From positions 1-44,164 of the forward strand of contig CAYXGT010000013.1 in NCBI GenBank assembly GCA_964464635.1: a DNA stretch of 44,164 nucleotides. Direction: 5' to 3'. Below, piece after piece: positions 9,003 to 18,221 of this stretch. Position 1 is the stretch's first letter; each line of letters opens with the position of its first letter. The notes beneath the pieces were generated by a model. That model saw only the letters and a program-made list of their open reading frames with translations. It was not told the DNA's origin and made no database searches. Both the position numbers and the translations under genes were made by a program. The DNA is from CAYLMG01 sp964464635. Lineage in GTDB: Bacteria > Planctomycetota > Phycisphaerae > Sedimentisphaerales > Anaerobacaceae.

Positions 9003-11195
9003 ATGAAAATCAGAGCCGGGGATTTGTTAACACTTGTTTTAATGTTATCCTCCGGCTGTGCAATCGGTCAGCAATCTTTCGAGCAGCCGGAACAGATGCA
9101 GCCCGGACAGATAAAATCAATAATGGCCAAGGTCGCAGATTGGCAATTAGCACACCCGAGCAGGCACGATACAAAGGACTGGACACACGGGGCGCTGTTT
9201 GCAGGTCTGAGCGCCTGGGCGCAGATGTCAGATGATGACAAATATGACGAGGCACTGATGGAGTTCGGTCAAAAAAATAATTGGCAACTGAACACGCGGA
9301 TATATCATGCCGACGACTACTGCGTCGGGCAGATGTATCTGGAGATGTACAGCCGTTTCAAAGACCCTAATATGCTCAAAGGCATAAAGGACAGGTTCGA
9401 TTACATTCTCGCAAACCGCTCCGCAGTCAGCCTTCATATCGACGAACAGCAAGGCAGGGACCGCTGGTGGTGGTGCGATGCATTGTTTATGGGCCCGCCC
9501 GTCTGGGCAAAGCTGGCTGCCGTGACAGGCGAACAAAGGTATCTTGAATTTATGAACGAGGAGTGGTGGTACACAACCGAGTATCTTTACGATACCAGCG
9601 AACATTTATATTTCCGTGACGAGAGCTATTTAGACAAACGTGAGGCTAACGGCAAAAAAGTGTTCTGGTCTCGTGGTAATGGTTGGGTTCTGGCCGGCCT
9701 GGCTCGTGTGCTTGAGTCGATGCCCAGAGACTATAAAGACAGGCCGCGCTATGAAAAGCTTTATAAGGAAATGGCGGCCAAGATTGCAAAAATCCAGCCC
9801 AAGGAAGGACTGTGGCACTCAAGCCTTTTAGACCCTGTAAGTTACCCTTCTAAAGAATCCAGCGGCTCGGGTTTTTACTGTTACGGCCTGGCATGGGGAA
9901 TCAATCACGGTTATCTCGATGAAATAACTTACACTCCTGCAGTGATTAAAGCCTGGCAGGGACTTGTTGATTGTGTACACCCCGACGGCAAGCTTGGTTT
10001 CGTCCAGCAGATTGGTGCCGACCCACGTCGTGTTACCGCAGAGCAGACGGAAACTTACGGAGTCGGCTCGTTTCTGCTGGCAGGCAGTGAAGTTTATAAG
10101 ATTGCAGTCCGCAAAGGCGCTCCTGTCCAAAAGCTTTCTATTACCAATCCTATCACCGATTTCAGAGACAGCGAGACTATAAGCCTGTCCTTGGTAGAAG
10201 TTGAAAAAGCAGCTACAGGCTTAACGAAAGAAAATGTCTCTGTTTTTGATTTCAAGAGCAACCGTCTGCTTATCACGCAGGTCATAAATAATGAAGGAAA
10301 TCTACAATTACTTTTCCAGACGAACCTTGCACCCGGTGAAAATAAAACCTTCTGGGTTATGAAGCAACCACAGGAAGTGCTAAAGCCCATTTCTAAAACA
10401 ACGACGTACTGCCGGTTCGTTCCCGAGCGAAAAGATGACTTCGCCTGGGAAAATGACAGGGTAGCATTTCGAATGTATGGGCCTGCACTTGAAGATGAGA
10501 CGATTACCTGCGGCATCGATGCGTGGGGCAAGTGTGTTTCTTATCCTGTTATCGACAAATTTTACAAAGACGGTCACTATCACGAAAATCACGGCGAGGG
10601 CGGTGACTTTTATACAGTCGGCAATACTCTCGGCTGCGGCGGTATGGCTCCTTTTGTGAATGGGAAAATATATCTGCCCAGAAACTTCAAGGATTGGAAG
10701 GTTATTGCAAATGGCCCGATTCGCTCTGTCTTCGAGTTGACATACGCTCCCTGGAAAGCAGGCCCAGAAACCGTTAGTGAGAAAAAACGAATCTCGATTG
10801 ACCTGGGCAGCAACCTGAATAAAATCGAATGCACCTATACCTGTGATGATACACAGCAGCTACCAGTCGCCGCGGGAATTATCTTGCGCGACAGCAGTAA
10901 TGAAAAGTTTACAGAGCCAAAGAATATAACAGGCTACTGGCTGCCTGCTGACGCAAACAACGGAATGATTGGCTGCGGCGTCGTATTCGGACAGGACATA
11001 CAGACTAAACTGACCGAGGCAGACAATCATTTATTGATGGTTGTGAACCAGCCTATACAGAAACCGCTTATATATTATTCCGGTTCCTGCTGGAATGAAA
11101 ACAAGGATTTCAAAACATTCGAACAATGGAAACAGTACCTAAATAATTTCAAGCAAAGGATTGATAATCCTGTAATTATTGACTCTGCAGATTAA
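9003..11195 (+). CDS. GH105 unsaturated uronyl hydrolase fused to DUF4861
   Basis: A 730-aa exported protein with an N-terminal signal and possible lipidation Cys19. Residues about 35-370 form a GH88/GH105 (alpha/alpha)6 barrel: HADDYCVGQ, WWWCDALFMGPP with Asp159 in the place of the catalytic acid, FWSRGNGWV and SGSGFYCYGLAWG. Residues about 385-715 match DUF4861, with GIDAWGK and HGEGGDFYTVGNTLGCGG. GH105 enzymes hydrate the unsaturated 4,5-uronyl end left by pectin or rhamnogalacturonan lyases. The DUF4861 role is unknown to me. AAGGAG precedes the ATG. It is the first gene of an operon continuing 18 bp later with kduI, which takes up the product pathway. Confidence 0.92.
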   Translation: MKIRAGDLLTLVLMLSSGCAIGQQSFEQPEQMQPGQIKSIMAKVADWQLAHPSRHDTKDWTHGALFAGLSAWAQMSDDDKYDEALMEFGQKNNWQLNTRIYHADDYCVGQMYLEMYSRFKDPNMLKGIKDRFDYILANRSAVSLHIDEQQGRDRWWWCDALFMGPPVWAKLAAVTGEQRYLEFMNEEWWYTTEYLYDTSEHLYFRDESYLDKREANGKKVFWSRGNGWVLAGLARVLESMPRDYKDRPRYEKLYKEMAAKIAKIQPKEGLWHSSLLDPVSYPSKESSGSGFYCYGLAWGINHGYLDEITYTPAVIKAWQGLVDCVHPDGKLGFVQQIGADPRRVTAEQTETYGVGSFLLAGSEVYKIAVRKGAPVQKLSITNPITDFRDSETISLSLVEVEKAATGLTKENVSVFDFKSNRLLITQVINNEGNLQLLFQTNLAPGENKTFWVMKQPQEVLKPISKTTTYCRFVPERKDDFAWENDRVAFRMYGPALEDETITCGIDAWGKCVSYPVIDKFYKDGHYHENHGEGGDFYTVGNTLGCGGMAPFVNGKIYLPRNFKDWKVIANGPIRSVFELTYAPWKAGPETVSEKKRISIDLGSNLNKIECTYTCDDTQQLPVAAGIILRDSSNEKFTEPKNITGYWLPADANNGMIGCGVVFGQDIQTKLTEADNHLLMVVNQPIQKPLIYYSGSCWNENKDFKTFEQWKQYLNNFKQRIDNPVIIDSAD

Positions 11196-11213
11196 TCTCG
11201 GAAAGGAAATATA

Positions 11214-12032
11214 ATGGAAGTACGATATTCACCTGACCCTGTTCGATTCAGCACAATGACAACGCAGGAAGTCCGTGACAATTTTCTCTTTGAAAACCTT
11301 TTTAAGCCCGGCGTTATCGAAATGCTTTATACCGACATTGACCGTGCGATTATCGGTTCTGCAGTGCCGGCCAACAAAGAGCTGTCGCTGACTTCCGCCG
11401 ATGAACTACGGGCCGATTATTTCTGTCAGCGGCGTGAGCTCGGCATTTTGAATATCGGCGGAGCCGGGACGGTCAAAGTTGACGGCAAGGTTTATAACAT
11501 TGACAATCGAGACTGCTTATATGTCGGCCGAGACTCAAAGAAAATCAGCTTTGCAGGAAGTGGTGCAAAATTTTATCTGCTCAGCTATCCCGCACATAAA
11601 GAATACCCAACGACGCAAATCAAACTCAGCAAGGCCAATCAGGTACATTTGGGCTCTATCGAACAGGCCAATAAGCGTACAATTTACCAGTTTATTCATT
11701 CCAACGGTGTCAAGAGTTGTCAGCTCGTAATGGGAATCACGCAGATGGAGCAGGGTTGTGTCTGGAACACGATGCCGCCGCATACACACGAACGCAGGAT
11801 GGAAGTTTATATGTATTTCGATATTCCTGAAAATGCCCGTGTTTTTCATTTAATGGGCAGACCGGATGAGACACGCCATATCGTCCTTAAAAACGGTCAG
11901 GCAGTCATTTCACCAAGCTGGTCTATCCATTCAGGTGTCGGAACAGCCTCTTACAGTTTCTGCTGGGGAATGGGCGGCGAGAACCAGGCGTTCGACGATA
12001 TGGACCATTTAACGATTGATGAAATTCGATAA
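11214..12032 (+). CDS. kduI: 5-dehydro-4-deoxy-D-glucuronate isomerase
   Basis: A 272-aa KduI, a cytoplasmic cupin. It isomerises 5-keto-4-deoxyuronate (from unsaturated galacturonate) to 2,5-diketo-3-deoxygluconate. The metal ligands of the E. coli enzyme are all present, shifted by six: His190 and His192 in PPHTHERRME, Glu197 and His239. The length matches the family. GGAAAGGAAAT precedes the ATG. It is followed 19 bp later by kduD, the next step. Confidence 0.97.
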   Translation: MEVRYSPDPVRFSTMTTQEVRDNFLFENLFKPGVIEMLYTDIDRAIIGSAVPANKELSLTSADELRADYFCQRRELGILNIGGAGTVKVDGKVYNIDNRDCLYVGRDSKKISFAGSGAKFYLLSYPAHKEYPTTQIKLSKANQVHLGSIEQANKRTIYQFIHSNGVKSCQLVMGITQMEQGCVWNTMPPHTHERRMEVYMYFDIPENARVFHLMGRPDETRHIVLKNGQAVISPSWSIHSGVGTASYSFCWGMGGENQAFDDMDHLTIDEIR

Positions 12033-12051
12033 AAGCATAGGGGAAATAAAA

Positions 12052-12813
12052 ATGATTTTAGACCAATTTAAATTAGACGGCAAAGTCGCAATCGTCACCG
12101 GCTCTGCACGAGGCCTTGGCCGGGCGATGGCGACTGGACTGGCAGAAGCCGGCTCTGATGTGGCTTTGGTAGATATCCTTGATATGTCGGAAACCAAATC
12201 CCAAGTCGAAAAGCTCAGCCGCAAATGCATCGCGATCACAGCTGACCTGAGCAAAAAGCAGAGCGTGGATACTATTGTTAAGAAAACGGTTGAACAATTA
12301 GGCGGTATCGATATTTTATTTAACAACGCGGGCATAATTCGCCGTGCTCCTTTGACAGAGTTTAGCGAAAAAGACTGGGACGAGGTAATGAACATAAACA
12401 TCCGTACACTGTTTTTCCTAAGCCAGGCTGCAGCCCGCGTTATGATTGAACAGGCCAGAGGCGGCAAGATTGTCAACACCGCTTCCCTGCTCAGCTTCCA
12501 GGGCGGTATTCTCGTACCGTCTTATACCGCTTCAAAAAGTGCTGTTATGGGCCTGACACGGCTTCTTGCCAATGAGCTGGCGCCGCACAATATAAACGTC
12601 AATGCGATTGCGCCCGGCTATATGGCGACCGACAACACCAGAGCACTCCGCGAAGACACTGTACGGAGCAAAGCGATACTCGAACGTATTCCGGTAGGCC
12701 GTTGGGGAAAACCAGAAGACCTTAAGGGCGCCGCTGTTTTTCTGGCTTCGTCTGCATCGGATTATATGACCGGCTATACGGTCGCTGTTGACGGCGGCTG
12801 GCTGGCAAGATAA
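12052..12813 (+). CDS. kduD: 2-dehydro-3-deoxy-D-gluconate 5-dehydrogenase
   Basis: A 253-aa short-chain dehydrogenase, the exact length of E. coli KduD. The ATG at 12052 is chosen over one at 12016 because AGGGGAAA lies just upstream and the earlier start would overlap kduI. NAD(P) motif TGSARGLG at 16-23, NNAG at 91-94, catalytic Ser145, Tyr158 and Lys162 (YTASK). It reduces 2,5-diketo-3-deoxygluconate to 2-keto-3-deoxygluconate (KDG). Its position directly after kduI makes the assignment firm despite the many SDR paralogues. Confidence 0.95.
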   Translation: MILDQFKLDGKVAIVTGSARGLGRAMATGLAEAGSDVALVDILDMSETKSQVEKLSRKCIAITADLSKKQSVDTIVKKTVEQLGGIDILFNNAGIIRRAPLTEFSEKDWDEVMNINIRTLFFLSQAAARVMIEQARGGKIVNTASLLSFQGGILVPSYTASKSAVMGLTRLLANELAPHNINVNAIAPGYMATDNTRALREDTVRSKAILERIPVGRWGKPEDLKGAAVFLASSASDYMTGYTVAVDGGWLAR

Positions 12814-12840
12814 TCCTTGAAAATAATCGAGGAGTTACTT

Positions 12841-13911
12841 ATGAAAACGAGAATTCCTTTGCTATCAGTATTTCTGATTCTGACAATTTCCTGTAACGCA
12901 GGTACAAAGCTGGATGATGTGCAGAACTGCAATAAAAAAGCAATCGGCCAAAAAGTCGTTGAGAACCTGCTGAGCCGTGATTATATGATGTATCGTGACG
13001 GAGGGCTGCATTACGCCGAAGCCTGCACGGTCGTCGGAGCATTGCGGTTCGCCGAGAACACAAAAGACAAAGAGCTCGGCCGGCGTATTATTTCCCGGTA
13101 TGAAAAGTTTCTGGAAGATGACAGCAGCTTGATTTCCCGCCAATCGCACGTTGACCACAACGTAATGGGTATCGTGCCGCTACAGATTTATCTTTACAAC
13201 GGCGATAAACAATTTCTTGAGCTGGGATTATGCTTTGCGGACAGCCAGTGGGAAAATCCGCGAGAGGACGGCCTGACCTCGCAGACCCGATGGTGGATAG
13301 ATGATATGTATATGGTGGGGATTCTCCAGATGCAGGCCTATCGTGCGACAAAACAGACGAAATACGCAGACCGGGCTGCCCTTCAAATTACAGCCTACCT
13401 AAAAAAGCTGCAGCAGCCGAATGGTTTGTTTTATCACGGCCCAGAATTTCATTATCATTGGGGGCGGGGAAACGGATGGGTTGCTTCGTCTATGGCAGAG
13501 CTTTTAATGTCGCTGCCTGCCGACCATAAACTGCGTCCGGAGATTATGACCGGGTACAAAAAAATGATGTCTGCACTATTGAAGTACCAGTCTGATAATG
13601 GTATGTGGCGGCAGTTGATTGACTACAAGTATTCCTGGGCGGAAAGTTCCTGTACAGCAATGTTTGCATATGCTATGTCCGTTGGCGTTCGGAATAACTG
13701 GCTGGACAAAAAAGATTATGGGCCCGCCGTTGAGAAAGCCTGGAAGGCCCTGTGTGCTCACGTGGACCGCAAGGGCAATGTTCGCGAGATTTGTGTCGGT
13801 ACCGGACAAGAGGACGATATTGAGTTTTACCTGAAACGCCCGCGTACCCTCGGAGATTTTCACGGGCAGGCGCCTCTTCTCTGGTTAATCAGTGAAATCC
13901 TGGAAGATTAA
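12841..13911 (+). CDS. GH105 family unsaturated rhamnogalacturonyl hydrolase
   Basis: A 356-aa single-domain GH88/GH105 protein with an N-terminal signal ending in TISC (possible lipidation at Cys18). WWIDDMYMVG carries Asp154, which aligns with Asp159 of the first GH105 in this operon; HWGRGNGWV and SWAESSCTAMFAYA are also family signatures. GAGGAG lies before the ATG at 12841; an upstream ATG at 12817 lacks a site. It is clearly divergent from the 9003 gene, so the two probably act on different oligosaccharides (for example rhamnogalacturonan versus homogalacturonan ends). That division is inference. Confidence 0.92.
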   Translation: MKTRIPLLSVFLILTISCNAGTKLDDVQNCNKKAIGQKVVENLLSRDYMMYRDGGLHYAEACTVVGALRFAENTKDKELGRRIISRYEKFLEDDSSLISRQSHVDHNVMGIVPLQIYLYNGDKQFLELGLCFADSQWENPREDGLTSQTRWWIDDMYMVGILQMQAYRATKQTKYADRAALQITAYLKKLQQPNGLFYHGPEFHYHWGRGNGWVASSMAELLMSLPADHKLRPEIMTGYKKMMSALLKYQSDNGMWRQLIDYKYSWAESSCTAMFAYAMSVGVRNNWLDKKDYGPAVEKAWKALCAHVDRKGNVREICVGTGQEDDIEFYLKRPRTLGDFHGQAPLLWLISEILED

Positions 13912-13990
13912 AAAACCGAAGCTGCTTGGAATTGAACTTATAAAAAAAATCTGGCGATAGATAAAGCAAAAACGAATAAAGGCTAAAACA

Positions 13991-15091
13991 ATGTCTGTAC
14001 TAAATCTCAGGCCACAGGTCGAATGTAAATATGATATTCTTTCGCTTGGTGAAATTATGCTTCGGCTGGACCCGGGCGAAGAACGAATTCATACCACCCG
14101 CCGCTTCAAAGTCTGGGAAGGCGGCGGTGAATATAATGTCGCGCGGGGCCTGAATCGCTGCTTTGGAAAACGCTCTGCAGTTGCAACGGCGATTGTCGAT
14201 AATCCGGTAGGCAGACTTTTGGAAGATCTAATCTATCAGGGCGGTGTAAGCCTGGAATATATCAAATGGGTGCCGTTCGACGGTATTGGCAGGAAGAGCC
14301 GCATCGGCCTGAATTTTACAGAGCGCGGCTATGGCGTGCGGGCAGCAGTAGGATGTTCGGACCGTGCGAATAGCGCATCGTCTCAGATTAAAAAGGGTGA
14401 CTTCGACTGGGAAAAGATTTTCGGCAAGGACGGTATCCGCTGGCTGCACACAGGAGGCATCTTCGCGGCCCTGTCCAAAACCACGCCAGAGGTTGTAATT
14501 GAGTCAATGACAGCCGCCAAAAAATACAGCACGATAATCTCATACGACCTTAATTATCGAGATTCGCTATGGAAAGATATCGGCGGCAAAGAAAAAGCAA
14601 TGGAAGTCAACCGCAACATCGCACCGTTGGTAGATGTGATGATTGGCAACGAAGAGGATTTCTCTGCAGCCTTGGGATTCGAGGTCGAGGGCCTCGACGA
14701 AAGCTGTTCCAAACTTGACCCGGCGAATTTCAAAAAGATGATTACAAATGCCGTCAAAAAATTTCCCAACTTTAAGGTTGTCGCAACAACCCTGAGAAAT
14801 GCAAAAACCACTACAAAAAACGACTGGGGTGCTGTTGTTTACGCCGACGGCGAGTTTTACAATGCTCAGCTTCGTCAGGACCTTGAAATTCTGGACCGCA
14901 TCGGCGGCGGTGACAGCTTTGCTTCCGGCCTTATCTATGCCTTGATGGAAGGCAAATCGCCTCAGCAGGCAGTCGAATACGGCGCTGCCCATGGTGCTCT
15001 GGCTATGACAACGCCGGGTGATACAACCACAGCGAGCTTGAAAGAAGTTGAACGTGTTATGAAAGGCAAAACTGCGAGAGTCGCCAGATAA
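13991..15091 (+). CDS. kdgK: 2-keto-3-deoxygluconate kinase (PfkB family)
   Basis: A 366-aa PfkB-family sugar kinase. The N-terminal SLGEIMLRLDP and GGGEYNVARGL form the substrate side. The C-terminal signature DRIGGGDSFASG contains the catalytic base Asp308. It should phosphorylate KDG to KDPG; the assignment over other PfkB sugars rests on its place between kduD/GH105 and the aldolase. It is somewhat longer than typical KdgK (about 310-340 aa). The 79-bp gap before it has no clear promoter; the ribosome site (AAAGGC) is weak. Confidence 0.9.
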   Translation: MSVLNLRPQVECKYDILSLGEIMLRLDPGEERIHTTRRFKVWEGGGEYNVARGLNRCFGKRSAVATAIVDNPVGRLLEDLIYQGGVSLEYIKWVPFDGIGRKSRIGLNFTERGYGVRAAVGCSDRANSASSQIKKGDFDWEKIFGKDGIRWLHTGGIFAALSKTTPEVVIESMTAAKKYSTIISYDLNYRDSLWKDIGGKEKAMEVNRNIAPLVDVMIGNEEDFSAALGFEVEGLDESCSKLDPANFKKMITNAVKKFPNFKVVATTLRNAKTTTKNDWGAVVYADGEFYNAQLRQDLEILDRIGGGDSFASGLIYALMEGKSPQQAVEYGAAHGALAMTTPGDTTTASLKEVERVMKGKTARVAR

Positions 15092-15122
15092 TTTTATCAA
15101 TATAACTTTTGGAGATATAATT

Positions 15123-15812
15123 ATGGCAAGACACACACGTCTTGAGACATTAACGAGAATGAAAGAGCTCGGGCTTGTCCCCCTGTTTTATAATCCAGAT
15201 ATCGAGGTTGCAAAATCAATCCTCCAGGCTTGTCTCGCCGGTGGCGCATCAGTCATCGAATTTACCAACCGCGGTGACTGTGCACTTGATGTCTTTCGAG
15301 AATTGGCAATCTATCGCGACAGGGAAGTACCTGAGTTAATTCTTGGCGCCGGCTCCATCATCGATGCCTCTACAGCAGCTCTTTACATCGCCGAAGGCGC
15401 CGATTTTATAGTTAGTCCGCTTCTTGACACAGATGTAGCAAAAGTCTGCAACGCCCACAAAATTCCTTATCTGCCCGGCTGCGGTTCCGTTACCGAAATT
15501 CACCAGGCTCATTTGCACGGCGTGGAAATCTGCAAAATCTTCCCTGCCGCTCAGGTTGGAGGATCAGCCTTCATTAAAGCTGTTAAAGGGCCTCTCACCT
15601 ACGCTGATTTAATGCCTACCGGCGGGGTTTCTCCTACGCGAGAAAACCTGGCTGAATGGTTTTTTGCTGGTGCCGCCTGTGTTGCTATGGGCTCGAAATT
15701 GATTACAAAAGAGCTTGTTGCGGCAAAGGATTATTCAGCTATTGAGAAAAAGGTTGCGGAGGTCGTAGAACTCATCCGGGAAATTCGACCAAAGAATATC
15801 AAAACAAATTGA
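15123..15812 (+). CDS. eda: KDPG/KHG aldolase family protein
   Basis: A 229-aa class I aldolase of the KDPG/KHG family. Glu46 and Arg50 in VIEFTNRG and the Schiff-base Lys138 in EICKIFPA are in place, followed by LMPTGGVSP, the phosphate site. It splits KDPG to pyruvate and glyceraldehyde-3-phosphate, completing the pathway begun by GH105 and KduID. GGAGATATAATT precedes the ATG. Last gene of the operon; it ends 5 bp from the convergent decarboxylase gene, with no strong terminator visible. Confidence 0.94.
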   Translation: MARHTRLETLTRMKELGLVPLFYNPDIEVAKSILQACLAGGASVIEFTNRGDCALDVFRELAIYRDREVPELILGAGSIIDASTAALYIAEGADFIVSPLLDTDVAKVCNAHKIPYLPGCGSVTEIHQAHLHGVEICKIFPAAQVGGSAFIKAVKGPLTYADLMPTGGVSPTRENLAEWFFAGAACVAMGSKLITKELVAAKDYSAIEKKVAEVVELIREIRPKNIKTN

Positions 15813-15817
15813 GGCAT

Positions 15818-16951
15818 TTACTTATTAATATGCACAATCTTAGCACCGGGGAAACCATTGAAATTTGTCGATGAGGTAATGCTGTATGCCCCCATATTCT
15901 CTGTGTAAAAATAGTCTCCTATTCTCAAATTAGCAGGCAGCTCTTCTGCCAGCGATATCTTGTCAAAACTGTCGCACGTCGGCCCGACTACAGCGCATAC
16001 CTCTTTTTTGCCCTTCCTGAATGGGTGAAAATTAGGAATCAAGTGGTCATAAACAATCCCTGAAAATGTATGATAGACCCCGTCGTTAATATAATAGAAA
16101 ATTTTTCCATCCCGCCTTGATTTGCCGACTATTTCAGAGACCAAGGTTGCACAGGTCGCAACCATAAATCTTCCCGGCTCTGCTAAAATCTCTATATCTT
16201 TCGGAAATAATCTTTCACATTCGGTATCAATTATTTTTGCAAGCCTGGTAAATTTAGGGACCTGTGAGTCATATGGTGCCGGAAAGCCACCGCCTATGTC
16301 GATTATATTCAGGTTGTAGCCTTTGTCCCTGCAATGGCTGAATATGTCAGCCGTTATTTGTAATGCAGCGGTATAATTATTAAAATCGCGGCACTGGCTG
16401 CCGACATGAAAGCTCAATCCTTCGACTTTCAAGCCAATATTAAAGGCATTTCTTATAAGTTTGATGGCTTCACTTGGTTCTGCGCCGAATTTTGAGCCCA
16501 GTTCCACCAGCGAGCCGGAATCCGGCACTTTCAGCCTTAAAACGAGACCCGCTGTGTCGCAATTGGCTTTTATCTTCTCCAGCTCAGCCTGGTTGTCGTA
16601 GGTGATAAGAGGCTTATATCTTTTTATCTTCTGCAGAGTCTGCCTGTCTTTTATTGTGTTGGAGAAGATAATTTTATCCCAGATAAAGAATTTTTTTTCC
16701 TTTCTCCTGAATTTTTTCAAAAACTCGTAAACCTGCATAAACTCATTGTATGAAGCGACATCGAAGCTTGCCCCTTCTTTGAATAAGGTCTTGATTATTT
16801 CCTGGTTCGAGTTTGCCTTCACCGCGTAATAGCACTGCACCCTCGGCAGATATTTTTTAAAAATCCGGTAGTTCTTCCTTAACTTCTCATGGTCTATTAT
16901 AAACAACGGCGTTCCATACCTGTCTGCAAGTTTGAGTAATTGTTGTCTCAT
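15818..16951 (-). CDS. Ornithine/lysine-type decarboxylase (PLP fold III)
   Basis: A 377-aa PLP enzyme of the alanine-racemase fold. Lys45 in YAVKANS binds PLP; HVGSQ (182-186), GGGFP (220-224) and EPGR (258-261) hold the phosphate and substrate. Cys326 in GPTCDSFD and the late ENMGAYS are signatures of ornithine/lysine decarboxylases rather than diaminopimelate decarboxylase (GPxCES). It lacks the ALKCFS-type motif of carboxynorspermidine decarboxylase. It likely makes putrescine (or cadaverine). Its start is 5 bp after the stop of the deoxyhypusine-synthase-family gene, so the two are co-transcribed and should act in one polyamine route. Confidence 0.87.
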   Translation of the reverse strand: MRQQLLKLADRYGTPLFIIDHEKLRKNYRIFKKYLPRVQCYYAVKANSNQEIIKTLFKEGASFDVASYNEFMQVYEFLKKFRRKEKKFFIWDKIIFSNTIKDRQTLQKIKRYKPLITYDNQAELEKIKANCDTAGLVLRLKVPDSGSLVELGSKFGAEPSEAIKLIRNAFNIGLKVEGLSFHVGSQCRDFNNYTAALQITADIFSHCRDKGYNLNIIDIGGGFPAPYDSQVPKFTRLAKIIDTECERLFPKDIEILAEPGRFMVATCATLVSEIVGKSRRDGKIFYYINDGVYHTFSGIVYDHLIPNFHPFRKGKKEVCAVVGPTCDSFDKISLAEELPANLRIGDYFYTENMGAYSITSSTNFNGFPGAKIVHINK

Positions 16952-16956
16952 AATTT

Positions 16957-18144
16957 TTATCTATGCCCCAAGTTTAGGATGAGTTTCTTTAGTTTTTCAA
17001 TTTCTTTGTTGTTTTCAAGATAAGATTTTATCAGTTTTTCACGCAGCTCCTGTCCTTTGTCGTATAACCTCTTTTGTCTTTTGGGCTTAGTGGATTGTAT
17101 CACATAAGCAGTCATTATTGGAAACGCCACCGTGACATCGAGATAAGCTGTTACCGTTTCTTCCAGTTTATCAGGGTCAATTTTTCCCCAGCTTGCCGCT
17201 TCAGAGGGCGGTGCTCCTGATAATCCACCTGTGTCCGGCCGGGCATCCGTTATGTTAATGTCATAATCCTGGCCTACCTCCGGTATCATCAGGACTTCCT
17301 GGATTTGAGGCTCGGTCTGCAGCATAAAGTTTTTGGGGCTGCCGCCGCCAATCAGGATAACCGCTGTTTTGCCGTGCTCATAGCTTTTGGCGTTCAATAT
17401 AATGGCTGTAGAATCATTGACGTCAATACTCGGATTAATTTTGAGTTTGAATTTGTCCTGCAGGCCTTCCGCTTCTGCTAAAAGCTCCAGGCCGGCTATA
17501 TTCATACCGATTGTTGAATCTCCAGGCGACGATGTAAAGACAGGGATTCCGTTTCTGTAGGCTGCTGCAACAACACTTACCTGGCCCAGTTCATTTTGCT
17601 TTTCGTAATCGTTAAGAATTTTGCCGAGATGATGATAGAATTCCCGCGTTCCCATCTCTTTCTGGAATTGCGGCCTTGTAAGGATTTCTCTCAGTCTCCT
17701 GTCGGTTTCCATCAAGACATCTTCGTAATCGAACAGGATGTCATAGATTCTCGTTACTCCTTTTTTTCTCAGGTCGGCGTCATCGACGGTGTGGCTTCCC
17801 CTGTGCATCGGCAGATTGAATGCGAAGTGCAAATCATGATACATATTGGCGCCCGTCGCAGATATCCAGTCAACGAAACCGTGATTCATTAAAGGAATTA
17901 TTGTTGATGGTCCCAACCCTGCAGGAGTCAATGCACCTGCCAGGCTTAATCCCACCGTAACATCCTCTTGCGAGTATTTGTCTTTCAATAAATGACAGGC
18001 TGCTCTCAACCTTCCGCCATTATAAGCATCGAAGTTGTCTATTAATTTCACGATGTTTGTATCTTCAAAAATTGGCTCAGGCAGAATCCTTTTTCCTGAG
18101 AGATATTTTTGCTTACCCGGGCAATTCGATTTATTATTTTTCAT
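16957..18144 (-). CDS. Deoxyhypusine synthase family protein, probable homospermidine synthase
   Basis: A 395-aa protein of the deoxyhypusine synthase family, with the NAD-binding GALTPAGLGPS and a TGANMYHDLH region. The active-site lysine is kept: Lys321 in SWGKI, equivalent to human Lys329. Bacteria have no eIF5A substrate, and related bacterial proteins have been assigned to homospermidine formation from putrescine; the adjacent decarboxylase gene fits this. The ATG at 18144 is chosen because GGAAAGGAAAAG precedes it and because the longer frame runs through the promoter. Homospermidine synthesis is inferred, not seen. Confidence 0.86.
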   Translation of the reverse strand: MKNNKSNCPGKQKYLSGKRILPEPIFEDTNIVKLIDNFDAYNGGRLRAACHLLKDKYSQEDVTVGLSLAGALTPAGLGPSTIIPLMNHGFVDWISATGANMYHDLHFAFNLPMHRGSHTVDDADLRKKGVTRIYDILFDYEDVLMETDRRLREILTRPQFQKEMGTREFYHHLGKILNDYEKQNELGQVSVVAAAYRNGIPVFTSSPGDSTIGMNIAGLELLAEAEGLQDKFKLKINPSIDVNDSTAIILNAKSYEHGKTAVILIGGGSPKNFMLQTEPQIQEVLMIPEVGQDYDINITDARPDTGGLSGAPPSEAASWGKIDPDKLEETVTAYLDVTVAFPIMTAYVIQSTKPKRQKRLYDKGQELREKLIKSYLENNKEIEKLKKLILNLGHR

Positions 18145-18193
18145 CTTTTCCTTTCCGTACAAACATTTAGTCCTGCTGGACCTTGCGTGCAAG

Positions 18194-18221
18194 ATTCTAT
18201 CAAAAACAGGCTGTAAATCAA
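18194..18221 (-). promoter_or_regulatory. Candidate sigma-70 promoter of the polyamine pair
   Basis: On the minus strand TTGATT (18221-18216) and TAGAAT (18199-18194) are 16 bp apart, with a start predicted near 18187. A short inverted repeat CTTGC/GCAAG (18182-18193) lies at the start point and could be an operator. Confidence 0.55.

Noticed and set aside
15818..16951. Carboxynorspermidine decarboxylase or diaminopimelate decarboxylase for the fold III PLP enzyme
   Set aside because: YAVKANS and GPTCDSFD fit ornithine/lysine decarboxylases; the motifs of the other two families are not present.
16957..18144. Deoxyhypusine synthase acting on eIF5A
   Set aside because: All other genes here are bacterial and bacteria lack eIF5A, so the literal function is unlikely despite the intact lysine.
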